Source of the DNA: Aliicoccus persicus
Lineage (GTDB): Bacteria > Bacillota > Bacilli > Staphylococcales > Salinicoccaceae
Direction of reading: 5' to 3'
NCBI RefSeq assembly: GCF_900110815.1
Contig: NZ_FOIT01000003.1
Span: forward strand, 92,489 to 128,603
Length of the DNA stretch: 36,115 bases
Position numbers and translations under genes: made by a program
Part shown: positions 25,750 to 36,040 of the stretch, piece after piece
Layout: each line of letters starts with the position of its first letter
Numbering within the stretch: position 1 is the stretch's first letter
The notes under the pieces: model-generated
What the model was told of the DNA's origin: nothing
Database searches by the model: none
What the model saw: only the letters and a program-made list of their open reading frames with translations

Positions 25750-26157
25750 ATGTATTTTTGCGATAAAGTGCTCATTGTTGAAGGTAAAACAGATAAGCGA
25801 AGAGTCGAAGAAGTATTGATTGAACCAGTTCAAATTATATGTACGTATGGCACGATGGGGATCGAGAAGTTTGATGAAATTCTCGAACAACTCAACGGCA
25901 ACGATATTTATATATTATCTGACGCCGATAAAGAAGGTCGTAATATTAGAAAATGGTTTAAAAAACATTTAAGTGAAAGCACACACATTTATATAGATCC
26001 AAAGTTTGGTGAAGTTGGACGATGCCCGAGAGATTATTTGGCAAATGTTCTCATGCGCCACGGTTTTTATGTCGATACAAGTTTAGTAATGAGAGGCAAG
26101 TATAATAATGAGGAACGAACTAAGTACGACAGAAGTATCCAGTATAATCCAATCTAA
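25750..26157 (+). CDS. Toprim-domain protein (YusF-like)
   Basis: This 135-residue protein is almost only a toprim fold, as in RNase M5 and primases. Glu11 lies in LIVEGKTDKRR, the acidic pair Asp58/Asp60 in YILSDADKEGRNIRKWF, with DPKFGEVGRCPRDYL after it. The metal-binding acids are kept, so a nucleic-acid cleavage or processing role is plausible, but no substrate is known. The ATG at 25750 follows AGGTGG. Its last 50 bases overlap the next gene. The order matches yusF-yusE in B. subtilis. Confidence 0.88.
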   Translation: MYFCDKVLIVEGKTDKRRVEEVLIEPVQIICTYGTMGIEKFDEILEQLNGNDIYILSDADKEGRNIRKWFKKHLSESTHIYIDPKFGEVGRCPRDYLANVLMRHGFYVDTSLVMRGKYNNEERTKYDRSIQYNPI

Positions 26158-26431
26158 ATCACGCGTAATTATTTTCGGTTTCGCACCGATTTGTATGACA
26201 TGTGAAATCTCACATCGCATGCTAAAAATTGTTCAAGAAACATTGAAGTTTAAATTTTACTCGATCGATTTAAATTATCATCAAGAATGGGTACAACAAG
26301 AACAATTAATGTCTGTACCAGTGTTGCTATTGATCGAAGATGGAAAAATTATCGACAGAATTTATGCATTTCGTGATGTTTCTTATCTTTTTGAAAAATT
26401 AGAAAATTTTACGGTTGACGAACAAAATTAG
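26108..26431 (+). CDS. Thioredoxin-like protein (YusE-like)
   Basis: This 107-residue thioredoxin-fold protein has C29-M-T-C32 in FAPICMTCEIS and the cis-Pro MSVPVLLLIEDGK. It overlaps the toprim gene by 50 bp in another frame, an unusually long overlap, with AGAGG some way ahead of the ATG. The C-terminal half aligns with the standard fold through EKLENF. The partner is unknown. Synteny with B. subtilis yusE, next to the methionine transporter, supports the call. The promoter of the metNPQ riboswitch begins inside its last codons. Confidence 0.88.
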   Translation: MRNELSTTEVSSIIQSKSRVIIFGFAPICMTCEISHRMLKIVQETLKFKFYSIDLNYHQEWVQQEQLMSVPVLLLIEDGKIIDRIYAFRDVSYLFEKLENFTVDEQN

Positions 26432-26443
26432 TGATGATATGAT
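26415..26443 (+). promoter_or_regulatory. metNPQ promoter
   Basis: TTGACG (26415-26420), 17 bp, TATGAT (26438-26443) with TGA ahead, an extended -10. It overlaps the end of the yusE-like gene and lies 28 bp before the riboswitch. Confidence 0.8.
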
Positions 26444-26470
26444 TGGCAACAACAAATTAAATATTGTTTT

Positions 26471-26629
26471 AACTCTTATCAAGAGTGGTGGAGGGAAGTG
26501 CCCGATGATACCACGGCAACCGTCTTTTAGACAAGGTGCCAAGTCACTGTTATTTATTTAACGAAGATGAGAGGTTAAAGTATTTTAATATACTAACCTA
26601 CTCATTAAATTTATTGAGTAGGTTTTTTT
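26471..26629 (+). ncRNA. SAM-I (S-box) riboswitch
   Basis: The aptamer opens with CTCTTATCAAGAGTGGTGGAG and continues with GGGAAGTGCCCGATGATACC and ACGGCAACC, the S-box core, then AAGGTGCCAA and the closing GATGAGAG. The expression platform has an antiterminator (GGTTAAAGTAT with ATACTAACC) that competes with a terminator (AACCTACTCA/TGAGTAGGTT plus seven T, 26595-26629). High S-adenosylmethionine should stop transcription of metNPQ. Confidence 0.96.
26595..26629 (+). terminator. Riboswitch terminator of metNPQ
   Basis: Perfect 10-bp stem AACCTACTCA/TGAGTAGGTT with a 9-base loop and seven T, directly before the metN ribosome binding site. Its left arm is shared with the antiterminator. Confidence 0.93.
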
Positions 26630-26648
26630 GTTGGAAAGGAGGAGCCAA

Positions 26649-27674
26649 GTGATTGAAATTAAAGATGTCTCAAAGTTATTCAAAACGAAATCCGGGGATG
26701 TCCAAGCAGTTGATAACGTATCGATTCAAGTCGATAAAGGTGAAATTTTCGGTGTGATCGGTTACTCAGGTGCTGGGAAATCGACACTTATTCGATTGCT
26801 GAATGGCCTTGAGACAGTATCGAGTGGTGATATTCGCATCGGAGACGATTATATCAATGCACTGAGTGGTAGAGCGCTTAGGCAGAAGCGTCAGAAAGTA
26901 TCGATGATCTTTCAACATTTTAATTTACTCTGGTCTAGAACTGTTGAACAGAATATTAGTTTTCCACTTGAGATCGCCGGTGTAAATCGGCGAGAACGCA
27001 AGAAACGCGTTAAGGAATTGATCGACTTAGTTGGATTAACGGGTCGAGAAAAAGCATATCCGAGTCAACTGTCCGGTGGTCAGAAACAGCGCGTGGGCAT
27101 TGCACGCGCTTTATCGAATGAACCTGAGGTGTTGCTCTGTGATGAGGCAACGAGTGCACTTGACCCAGAGACAACAGATGAGGTACTCGACTTACTGCTC
27201 GATATACGAGAGAAACTGGGACTGACGATCGTGTTGATTACACATGAGATGTATGTCATTCGAAAAATTTGTGACCGCGCAGCGGTGATGGAAAACGGTC
27301 GTGTCGTTGAAATTGGAGAAATAAAGCAACTGTTTAGAAATCCACAGTCATCGGTGACGAAACGCTTCGTCAAAGATGATATCGATGATGAAGAAACAAA
27401 TGTTTCATTTGAAGCATTACGCGAACAATTTCCGAATGCCGAACTGGTTAAATTGTCCTTTGTCGGTTCAAAAAGTAAGACGCCAATCGTCTCAAAAATC
27501 ATTAAGAAATATGATGTCGATATGAACATCATCGCAGGGTCTATTAAACATACGAACAAAGAGAGTTTTGGTCATCTTCATGTAACGATCGACACATCTC
27601 CTTCAGTACTCGAGGCAATTACTAAAGACCTTGCAGCTGAGAATGTGAAGCTGGAGGTCGAGACGCATGGATAA
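26649..27674 (+). CDS. metN: Methionine ABC transporter ATP-binding protein
   Basis: MetN energises uptake of D/L-methionine. The 341 residues show Walker A GYSGAGKST (38-46), the signature QLSGGQKQRVGIARAL, Walker B VLLCDEATSALD and the switch histidine VLITHEM. The C-terminal NIL domain (about 265-341) in relatives binds methionine for feedback inhibition. The start is GTG 26649 with AAAGGAGG 6 bases ahead; earlier in-frame codons lie inside that site and the riboswitch terminator. It overlaps metP by 8 bp. Confidence 0.96.
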   Translation: MIEIKDVSKLFKTKSGDVQAVDNVSIQVDKGEIFGVIGYSGAGKSTLIRLLNGLETVSSGDIRIGDDYINALSGRALRQKRQKVSMIFQHFNLLWSRTVEQNISFPLEIAGVNRRERKKRVKELIDLVGLTGREKAYPSQLSGGQKQRVGIARALSNEPEVLLCDEATSALDPETTDEVLDLLLDIREKLGLTIVLITHEMYVIRKICDRAAVMENGRVVEIGEIKQLFRNPQSSVTKRFVKDDIDDEETNVSFEALREQFPNAELVKLSFVGSKSKTPIVSKIIKKYDVDMNIIAGSIKHTNKESFGHLHVTIDTSPSVLEAITKDLAAENVKLEVETHG

Positions 27675-28359
27675 ATTACGTGAAGATTTTCTAGAGATGA
27701 TTAGCTTTGAAAACGTTCAATGGGATAGAGTTTGGGAAGAGACAGTCGCAACGCTTTATATGACTGGATACGCAACGTTGTTCACATTTATTTTAGGATT
27801 GATCGTCGGTATTATTTTATTTTTGAGTGGTCGTTCAGACGGACGCTTCATACGGGTAATTTACTTAGTGACAGCCTTTTTAGTGAACTTGTTCCGCGCA
27901 GTGCCTTTTATCATATTAATTATTTTACTCATACCATTTACTTCAGAAATCATGGGAACAATCATGGGTGTTAAAGGTGCATTACCTGCATTGATTTTAA
28001 GTTCAGCACCGTTTTACGCGAGACTCGTTGAGATTGCACTAAAAGAAATCGATAAAGGCGTCATCGAAGCAGCACAGTCGATGGGTGCAAATATATGGCA
28101 CATCATTTTTAAAGTGTTGATTCCAGAATCATTACCTGCACTCATTTCAGGTATCACAGTCACTGCGATTATGCTCGTTGGTGCAACGGCAATCGCAGGT
28201 GTTATCGGTGCAGGTGGGTTAGGTACACTCGCTTACATGGTCGGACATACACGTGGACAACCAGACGTCACACTGGTTGCAACAATAGCAATACTGATTA
28301 TTGTCTTTATCATCCAGATTGTAGGAGATTTAACATCTAAAGCAGTCGATAAACGATAA
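27667..28359 (+). CDS. metP: Methionine ABC transporter permease (MetI/MetP)
   Basis: This 230-residue permease has five hydrophobic segments and the EAA loop EAAQSMGANIWHIIFKVLIPESLP that contacts MetN. Other family features are the RAVPFIILIILL helix and GAGGLG near the end. It overlaps metN by 8 bp and is followed 41 bp later by the binding-protein gene. It works in the cytoplasmic membrane as a dimer. Confidence 0.96.
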   Translation: MDKLREDFLEMISFENVQWDRVWEETVATLYMTGYATLFTFILGLIVGIILFLSGRSDGRFIRVIYLVTAFLVNLFRAVPFIILIILLIPFTSEIMGTIMGVKGALPALILSSAPFYARLVEIALKEIDKGVIEAAQSMGANIWHIIFKVLIPESLPALISGITVTAIMLVGATAIAGVIGAGGLGTLAYMVGHTRGQPDVTLVATIAILIIVFIIQIVGDLTSKAVDKR

Positions 28360-28400
28360 TCATAAATATAAATATTATAAAAAAATAGGAGAGATTTATT

Positions 28401-29339
28401 ATGAAATTAAACAAATTTGCTAGGTTCACATCAATTGCAGCTGCGTCAGTTATTGCGTTTTCAACTTTAACATCAGGTGCATACGCGCAAGAAGATGACG
28501 AAGTAGTTATTAAAATCGGTGCTTCACCTGCACCACATGCTGAAATTTTAGAAGAAGCGGCTAAGATTCTTGAAGAAGAAGGCATCGTTTTAGACATCTC
28601 TGTGATCAACGACTATGTGACACCAAATAGACTTTTATATGAAGAAGAATTAGATGCAAACTTCTTCCAACATATTCCTTTCCTAGACAATGATAATGAA
28701 ACAAATGATTACGATCTTGTAAACTTAGGCCCTGTACATATTGAGCCAATCGCAGTTTACTCTCAAGATTATGAATCAATTACAGATTTACCAGATGGTG
28801 CAACAATTCTCGTGTCGAATAACGTTGCAGATGAAGGACGTATCCTTTCATTCTTCTTGGACGAAGGATTGATTGAAATCGAAGAAGGTATCGAAATTCA
28901 AGATGCAAGATTTGAAGACATTACAGAAAACCCACATAACTTTGATTTCAATAACAATTCAGCACCAGAGTTATTAGTGAATCTTTACGAATATAATGAA
29001 GGTGACGTAACAATCATCAACTCAAACTTTGCAATCGATGGTGACTTAAATCCAGTTGAAGACTCAATCGCCATCGAAGATGGAGATTCACCTTATGTAA
29101 ACGTCATTGCAGTACGTAACGGAGATGAAGAACGTGAAGAGCTCGTTCGCTTACTTGAAGTATTGCAAAGTGAAGAAATTCAAACATTCATTGAGGAAAC
29201 TTATGACGGTGCAGTCATTCCAGTAGATGATACTGACGATGATGAAGACGAAGAAGCAGAAGACGATGAAGATGAAGAATCAGAAGACGTTGAAGAAGAA
29301 ACAGAAGAAGACACTGAGGATGAAGAGGATGAAGAGTAA
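28401..29339 (+). CDS. metQ: Methionine-binding protein MetQ, atypical
   Basis: MetQ captures methionine outside the membrane for MetNP. The NlpA/MetQ fold is clear: KIGASPAPHAEILEEA, NYVTPNR-type pocket (INDYVTPNRLLYEEELDANF), FQHIPFL and NNSAPELLVNL. Two features are unusual. The signal sequence (residues 1-29, ending GAYA) has no lipobox and the protein has no cysteine, so it cannot be lipidated like most Gram-positive MetQ. Residues 276-312 form a tail of almost only Asp and Glu. AGGAGAG precedes the ATG. It is the third gene of the riboswitch-controlled operon. Confidence 0.94.
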   Translation: MKLNKFARFTSIAAASVIAFSTLTSGAYAQEDDEVVIKIGASPAPHAEILEEAAKILEEEGIVLDISVINDYVTPNRLLYEEELDANFFQHIPFLDNDNETNDYDLVNLGPVHIEPIAVYSQDYESITDLPDGATILVSNNVADEGRILSFFLDEGLIEIEEGIEIQDARFEDITENPHNFDFNNNSAPELLVNLYEYNEGDVTIINSNFAIDGDLNPVEDSIAIEDGDSPYVNVIAVRNGDEEREELVRLLEVLQSEEIQTFIEETYDGAVIPVDDTDDDEDEEAEDDEDEESEDVEEETEEDTEDEEDEE

Positions 29340-29343
29340 TTTT

Positions 29344-29377
29344 AATGCACAATAGTTATGACGAGTTATCGTGCATT
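29344..29377 (+). terminator. Possible stem-loop after metQ
   Basis: AATGCAC (29344-29350) and GTGCATT (29371-29377) form a perfect 7-bp stem with ATA/TAT partly continuing it. The following bases are not T-rich, so termination would be weak. Confidence 0.45.
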
Positions 29378-29382
29378 ATTCG

Positions 29383-29391
29383 TGGTATAAT
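29383..29391 (+). promoter_or_regulatory. Extended -10 promoter of the DUF4870 gene
   Basis: TGGTATAAT at 29383-29391, 24 bp ahead of the coding start. No good -35 is present. Confidence 0.5.
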
Positions 29392-29414
29392 GAGCCCGTA
29401 AAGGAGATGAAATT

Positions 29415-29744
29415 ATGCACGAAGAACAAAGATCATTTGATGGTACACTAGTTGCAGTTTCTTACATCTCTACTCTCGTTTCTTTATTAATTATTCCAAT
29501 CTTAATATGGGTAATCAAAAGAGATGAGGGCGGCGAGACAGAGCAAGGACTTCGCGATGTCATGAACTATGGAATTAGCTACTCTATTTACTTAGCGATC
29601 TCTAGTCTATTGATGATTGTATTAATCGGATTTGTAACGACGCCGTTAATCGGATTAGCGCTTGTCATTTTCTCTATCTGTGGTGCTGTTAAAACAGCAG
29701 GTGGCGAACGTTGGAGACCACCTTTTGTACTGAATCTACTATAG
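29415..29744 (+). CDS. DUF4870-like membrane protein
   Basis: This 109-residue protein has three hydrophobic segments (about 12-34, 52-72, 76-90) with the family-like pattern of a first helix ending IPILIWVIKRDEGG, then GLRDVMNYGISYSIY and a final loop KTAGGERWRPPF. This matches the DUF4870 (PF09685, Tic20-like) family of small membrane proteins, function unknown. AAAGGAGATG precedes the ATG. It has its own promoter and a strong terminator. Confidence 0.88.
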   Translation: MHEEQRSFDGTLVAVSYISTLVSLLIIPILIWVIKRDEGGETEQGLRDVMNYGISYSIYLAISSLLMIVLIGFVTTPLIGLALVIFSICGAVKTAGGERWRPPFVLNLL

Positions 29745-29810
29745 AATAGTAATAATACTTGTCGACTCACTATGGTTATTACGAATTAAGAAAATTAGAC
29801 TTAAAAATTT

Positions 29811-29850
29811 AAGGTATACCACCTGTTTTTGCAGGCGGTATACCTTTTTA
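29811..29850 (+). terminator. Terminator ahead of the suf operon
   Basis: AAGGTATACC-CCTG and CAGG-GGTATACCTT form a 14-bp stem with one internal mismatch, followed by TTTT. Confidence 0.9.
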
Positions 29851-29970
29851 ATTTTGTATTTGTGTCATTCCTGATAAATCTCTTAAAATTAACCTGTTTA
29901 GTTATTAATTTACCGCAAAATGATGTAGACTATAAATGTAATAAAAATCACACTTTTGTTTGATTCTTAT

Positions 29971-29985
29971 TTAGAATTATTATAA
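29971..29985. promoter_or_regulatory. PerR-like box at the sufC promoter
   Basis: TTAGAATTATTATAA matches the 7-1-7 PerR box TTATAATNATTATAA at 14 of 15 positions (counting N). It overlaps the probable -10 (TATAAA, 29981-29986) and lies 44 bp ahead of sufC. The area is AT-rich, so a chance match is possible. Confidence 0.5.
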
Positions 29986-30029
29986 ACTAGAGTAGTGATA
30001 AGAAAAATATTTTGTGGAGGGTATTATTC

Positions 30030-30806
30030 ATGACTTCAGTTTTAGAGATTAAAGATTTACACGTTGAAATCGACGGTAAACCAATTTTAAAAGGGATCGA
30101 TCTAACGCTTAAACAAGGTGAGATTCACGCAGTAATGGGTCCAAACGGTACTGGTAAATCAACTTTGGCACAAGCGATTATGGGTCACCCAAGATATGAT
30201 GTTACACAAGGTGAAGTATTATTAGACGGTGAAAACGTACTTGAGATGGAAGTAGACGAGCGTGCACACGCAGGTCTTTTCTTAGGTATGCAGTATCCAT
30301 CTGAAATCTCTGGTGTAACAAACTCAGACTTCTTACGTTCAGCAATCAATTCACAGCGTGAAGAAGGCGACGAAATTAACTTGATGCAATTCATCAAGAA
30401 GTTAGATAAAAACATGAATGAACTCGAAATGGACTTAGACATGTCTACACGTTATTTAAACGAAGGTTTCTCTGGTGGGGAGAAAAAACGTAACGAGATT
30501 CTTCAATTATTAATGCTAGAACCAAAATTCGGTATTTTAGATGAGATTGACTCTGGTCTAGACATCGACGCACTTAAAGTTGTTTCTAAAGGAATTAACT
30601 CAATGCGCGGTGAAAACTTCGGTGCTTTAATCATCACGCACTACCAGCGTTTACTTAACTACATCACGCCTGATTTCGTACACGTTATCATGAAAGGTAA
30701 AGTAGTTAAATCTGGTGGTAAAGAATTAGCTGAGCGCTTAGAGGCAGAAGGTTACGAGTGGATTAAAGATGAGCTCGGTATCGAAGACGAAACGGTTGTA
30801 GAATAA
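30030..30806 (+). CDS. sufC: Fe-S cluster assembly ATPase SufC
   Basis: SufC is the ABC-type ATPase of the SufBCD scaffold that builds iron-sulfur clusters in the cytosol. The 258 residues show Walker A GPNGTGKST, the SufC-specific signature FSGGEKKRNEILQ, Walker B FGILDEIDSGLD and the H-loop LIITHYQRLL. GGAGGG precedes the ATG at 30030. It is the first gene of sufCDSUB, with sufD 18 bp downstream. Confidence 0.97.
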   Translation: MTSVLEIKDLHVEIDGKPILKGIDLTLKQGEIHAVMGPNGTGKSTLAQAIMGHPRYDVTQGEVLLDGENVLEMEVDERAHAGLFLGMQYPSEISGVTNSDFLRSAINSQREEGDEINLMQFIKKLDKNMNELEMDLDMSTRYLNEGFSGGEKKRNEILQLLMLEPKFGILDEIDSGLDIDALKVVSKGINSMRGENFGALIITHYQRLLNYITPDFVHVIMKGKVVKSGGKELAERLEAEGYEWIKDELGIEDETVVE

Positions 30807-30824
30807 TAAGACAGGAGGATACTC

Positions 30825-32141
30825 ATGACTACTGAAGTAAAAGATTTTAAGTTAGATGGTGAGTCGATCATCGCACGTTCTAAAGAGCGTGGTGAAGGGG
30901 ACTTTATCGTTGGTAAAAAACAAGAAGCAATCGACAAGTTCGATGCTTTAGAAATGCCAAAACCGGATAAGACAAGAATTAACCGTTGGGATTTCTTCAC
31001 TGTTTCTTCACCAGTTGTAAATAGCGAAGTGTATGAAAGCTTAGAAACATTGCCAAACACGGTGAAAGAAGTTGTCGATTTAGACGTCGTAGAAAACCTA
31101 TACGTACAACACAATAATACGCCTGCATTTTTAAAAGTCTCTGACGACTTATTAGAGCAAGGTGTCATTGTTGAAAATATATTTGAAGCAAGTGAGAACC
31201 ATAGAGAACTTGTTGAAAAATACTTTATGACAGATGGTGTCAAAATTGACGAGCATAAGCTTGCAGCATACCATGCAGCAATGTTAAACGGTGGACTCTT
31301 CGTTTACGTACCTAAAAATGTAAAGGTACCGACACCAATCCAAATGGTTGTATTACATGATGATGAGAACGCGTCATTATTCAATCACTTGTTACTCGTT
31401 GCTGATGAAGGGTCGGAAGTGACATTCGTAGAAAACTACGTATCAACTGTTGAAGAATCAAAAGAGCAGTTGAACATCATCTCAGAAGTCATCGCAAAAG
31501 ATAATGCAAAAATCACATATGGTGCAGTTGACTTCTTAGCAGCTGGATTTACTGGTTATGCAAACCGTCGCGGCGTTGCTTCAAATGATGCAACAATCGA
31601 CTGGGCACTTGGTCTGATGAACGATTCAAACGTTATTTATGACAACACGACATATTTAATGGGTGACCGTTCAAACTCAGATTTAAAAATTGTTGTCGTA
31701 GGTCGCGGAGATCAAAGACAAAACTTTACAACAAAAATTATCCATTACGGTAAAGAATCTAATGGTCATATTTTAAAACACGGTGTGATGAAAGATAGCG
31801 CAACAAGTATCTTTAACGGTATTGGTCAAATTAAAAAAGGTGCTTCTGGTGCCGATGCACAACAGGAATCTCGTGTACTGATGTTAAACGATCGTGCACG
31901 TGGAGATGCAAACCCTATTTTACTCATCGATGAAGATGATGTAACTGCAGGTCACGCGGCGTCAGTTGGACGTGTTGACCCAATTCAACTCTTCTACTTG
32001 ATGAGCCGTGGTATTTCACAAAAAGAAGCAGAAAGACTCGTGATCCATGGGTTCTTAGCACCAGTTGTTAAGGCTTTACCAATCGAATCAGTTAAACGTC
32101 AGTTAACTGAAGTGATTGAGCTTAAAGTCGTTTCTAAATAG
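30825..32141 (+). CDS. sufD: Fe-S cluster assembly protein SufD
   Basis: SufD is the scaffold partner of SufB. The 438-residue beta-helix protein shares the C-terminal pattern of SufB ([21 protein letters not shown], matching Suf[21 protein letters not shown]), but lacks the cysteine-containing cluster site. ACAGGAGG precedes the ATG. It lies between sufC and sufS in the standard Gram-positive order. Confidence 0.97.
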   Translation: MTTEVKDFKLDGESIIARSKERGEGDFIVGKKQEAIDKFDALEMPKPDKTRINRWDFFTVSSPVVNSEVYESLETLPNTVKEVVDLDVVENLYVQHNNTPAFLKVSDDLLEQGVIVENIFEASENHRELVEKYFMTDGVKIDEHKLAAYHAAMLNGGLFVYVPKNVKVPTPIQMVVLHDDENASLFNHLLLVADEGSEVTFVENYVSTVEESKEQLNIISEVIAKDNAKITYGAVDFLAAGFTGYANRRGVASNDATIDWALGLMNDSNVIYDNTTYLMGDRSNSDLKIVVVGRGDQRQNFTTKIIHYGKESNGHILKHGVMKDSATSIFNGIGQIKKGASGADAQQESRVLMLNDRARGDANPILLIDEDDVTAGHAASVGRVDPIQLFYLMSRGISQKEAERLVIHGFLAPVVKALPIESVKRQLTEVIELKVVSK

Positions 32142-33810
<1,669 letters not shown>

Positions 33811-33827
33811 TATAAGGAGTGATCAAC

Positions 33828-35225
33828 ATGGTAAAAAACGCACCAGAAATTGGCGATTACAAATATGGATTCCATGATGAAGACGTCTCAGTTTTCCGTT
33901 CAGATAGAGGTTTGACAGAAGAAATCGTTCGTGAAATTTCTAATATGAAAGGTGAACCACAGTGGATGTTAGACTTCCGTTTGAAGTCTTTAAAGCATTT
34001 CTACAAAATGCCAATGCCAATGTGGGGTGGGGATTTATCAGAGTTAAACTTTGATGAAATCACATACTATGTAAAACCATCAGAAAAAACAGAGCGTTCA
34101 TGGGATGAAGTTCCAGAAGAAATTAAACGCACATTCGATAAATTAGGTATTCCAGAAGCAGAGCAAAAGTACTTAGCAGGTGTTTCTGCACAGTATGAAT
34201 CTGAAGTGGTATACCACAACATGGAGAAAGACTTAGAAGAAAAAGGTGTAATCTTCAAAGATACGGACTCTGCATTACGTGAAAACGAAGAGTTATTTAA
34301 AGAGCACTGGGCAACAGTAGTACCACCAACGGACAACAAGTTCGCTGCGTTAAACTCAGCAGTTTGGTCAGGTGGATCATTTATCTACTGTCCACCAAAC
34401 GTGAAATTAGATACACCATTACAAGCATATTTCCGTATTAACTCAGAAAACATGGGTCAGTTTGAGCGTACACTCATCATCTGTGATGAAGGTTCAAGCG
34501 TACACTATGTAGAAGGTTGTACAGCACCAGTATTTACGACGAATTCACTGCACTCAGCTGTTGTTGAAATCATCGTTAAAAAAGATGCATACTGCCGTTA
34601 CACAACGATCCAAAACTGGGCAAACAACGTATATAACTTAGTAACTAAGCGTACATTCGTTGATGCGAACGGTACGATGGAATGGGTTGACGGTAACATA
34701 GGTTCGAAAGTGACAATGAAATACCCAGCAGTACACCTACGAGGAGAAGGTGCACGTGGTATGACATTATCAATCGCACTTGCAGGAAAAGGACAACACC
34801 AAGATGCTGGTGCAAAAATGTATCACCACGCACCGAATACATCTTCAACAATCGTTTCAAAATCGATTGCACAAAAAGGTGGTAAAGTGACGTACCGTGG
34901 TATCGTACACTTCGGACGTAAAGCAGAAGGCGCACGTTCAAATATCGAGTGTGATACGTTGCTGATGGATAGCCAGTCAACTTCAGATACAATTCCATAT
35001 AACGAAATGTTAAATGATAACATCTCATTGGAACACGAAGCGAAAGTTTCTAAAGTATCAGAAGAACAGTTATTCTACTTGATGAGCCGTGGTATCGGTG
35101 AAATCGAAGCAACAGAAATGATCGTCATGGGCTTCATTGAACCATTCACAAAAGAATTACCAATGGAATATGCAGTAGAAATGAACCGTCTAATCAGCTT
35201 TGAAATGGAAGGTTCGATTGGTTAA
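33828..35225 (+). CDS. sufB: Fe-S cluster assembly protein SufB
   Basis: SufB is the main scaffold subunit on which the cluster forms, in complex with SufC and SufD. The 465 residues include [53 protein letters not shown]-type [15 protein letters not shown] and [14 protein letters not shown] with its conserved cysteine. The ATG at 33828 follows AAGGAG; an ATA-ATG upstream extension has no better site. It is the last gene of the operon and has a strong terminator. Confidence 0.97.
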   Translation: MVKNAPEIGDYKYGFHDEDVSVFRSDRGLTEEIVREISNMKGEPQWMLDFRLKSLKHFYKMPMPMWGGDLSELNFDEITYYVKPSEKTERSWDEVPEEIKRTFDKLGIPEAEQKYLAGVSAQYESEVVYHNMEKDLEEKGVIFKDTDSALRENEELFKEHWATVVPPTDNKFAALNSAVWSGGSFIYCPPNVKLDTPLQAYFRINSENMGQFERTLIICDEGSSVHYVEGCTAPVFTTNSLHSAVVEIIVKKDAYCRYTTIQNWANNVYNLVTKRTFVDANGTMEWVDGNIGSKVTMKYPAVHLRGEGARGMTLSIALAGKGQHQDAGAKMYHHAPNTSSTIVSKSIAQKGGKVTYRGIVHFGRKAEGARSNIECDTLLMDSQSTSDTIPYNEMLNDNISLEHEAKVSKVSEEQLFYLMSRGIGEIEATEMIVMGFIEPFTKELPMEYAVEMNRLISFEMEGSIG

Positions 35226-35247
35226 TTTTTATAATGTGCTTTTAGAA

Positions 35248-35277
35248 GAGAGACGGATTGACGTCTCTCTTTTTTTG
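35248..35277 (+). terminator. Terminator of the suf operon
   Basis: GAGAGACG-GATTGA-CGTCTCTC followed by eight T (one interrupted): perfect 8-bp stem. Confidence 0.93.
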
Positions 35278-35333
35278 TTTGGTTGATTAATCGATATTTA
35301 CAACTTCTGAATGTCATAAACAATTTGAAAGTT

Positions 35334-35342
35334 TGTTATGAT
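35334..35342 (+). promoter_or_regulatory. Extended -10 promoter of the last gene
   Basis: TGTTATGAT at 35334-35342, 67 bp ahead of the thioredoxin-fold gene. The -35 is weak. Confidence 0.45.
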
Positions 35343-35408
35343 GGTCATGAGTAAGTATACGTTTTATCCCTTAAAAATTTTTATTAAACAGAGACAGGAG
35401 AATTGAAT

Positions 35409-35957
35409 ATGGATTTAAAACAATATTTTGACAAAGGAATCGATTTCGAGACGTACGTTTCACAAATGGAATCGCATAAAGAGAATATGCAATACGTTTA
35501 TGAGAATTTTAAACTTCCAGCAGGTAGCGATTTATCAGACATCAAAGATAAAGATTTACGTGTCCTTGTAATTAGTGAAGACTGGTGTGGAGATGCGATG
35601 ATGAACATGCCGATTTTAAGACATATTGCTGATGAAGCAGGCTATGAAGTGCGCATTGTTTATAGAGATCAGAATCTTGAATTGATGGATCAATATTTAA
35701 CAAACGGTGGACGCTCAATTCCGAAGTTTATCTATTTAGATGAGAATTTTAATGACCTTGGCAATTGGGGACCACGTGCAGAATCCGTTCAGAAACTTGT
35801 CGATGAAAGAAAAGCTTTGTTACCTCACAAAGACACTGCAGGATTTAAAGATGCTCAACAAGCTTATATCAATGACTTGACGGAACGGTATCGTACAAAT
35901 GAAACACTGTGGAACGAAGTATACGAAAGCATCCGTGCAAGTTTTGTCAGATTATAA
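35409..35957 (+). CDS. Thioredoxin-fold protein, single active-site Cys
   Basis: This 182-residue protein resembles the Thioredoxin_9 (PF14595) family. A helical N-terminus (about 1-50) is followed by the fold core LRVLVISEDWCGDAMMNMPILRHIA and the cis-Pro segment GRSIPKFIYLDENFNDLGNWGPR. The active site is C-G-D-A, so the second cysteine of a CxxC motif is absent; the protein is a monothiol type or not a classic reductase. CAGGAG precedes the ATG at 35409. It stands alone downstream of the suf operon, with no cargo or partner gene in view. Confidence 0.85.
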   Translation: MDLKQYFDKGIDFETYVSQMESHKENMQYVYENFKLPAGSDLSDIKDKDLRVLVISEDWCGDAMMNMPILRHIADEAGYEVRIVYRDQNLELMDQYLTNGGRSIPKFIYLDENFNDLGNWGPRAESVQKLVDERKALLPHKDTAGFKDAQQAYINDLTERYRTNETLWNEVYESIRASFVRL

Positions 35958-36040
35958 CTGAAACCTTATTAAAATGGGTATATAAATACTATTCAATGTA
36001 GTTTTATAAAATAAAGAATATGATTTTGTTTATTAATAGG

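Noticed and set aside
27080-27559. 159-residue minus-strand frame inside metN
   Set aside because: Ser/Ile-rich shadow of metN with no start signals.
34645-35028. 127-residue minus-strand frame inside sufB
   Set aside because: Shadow of sufB; low-complexity composition and no start signals.
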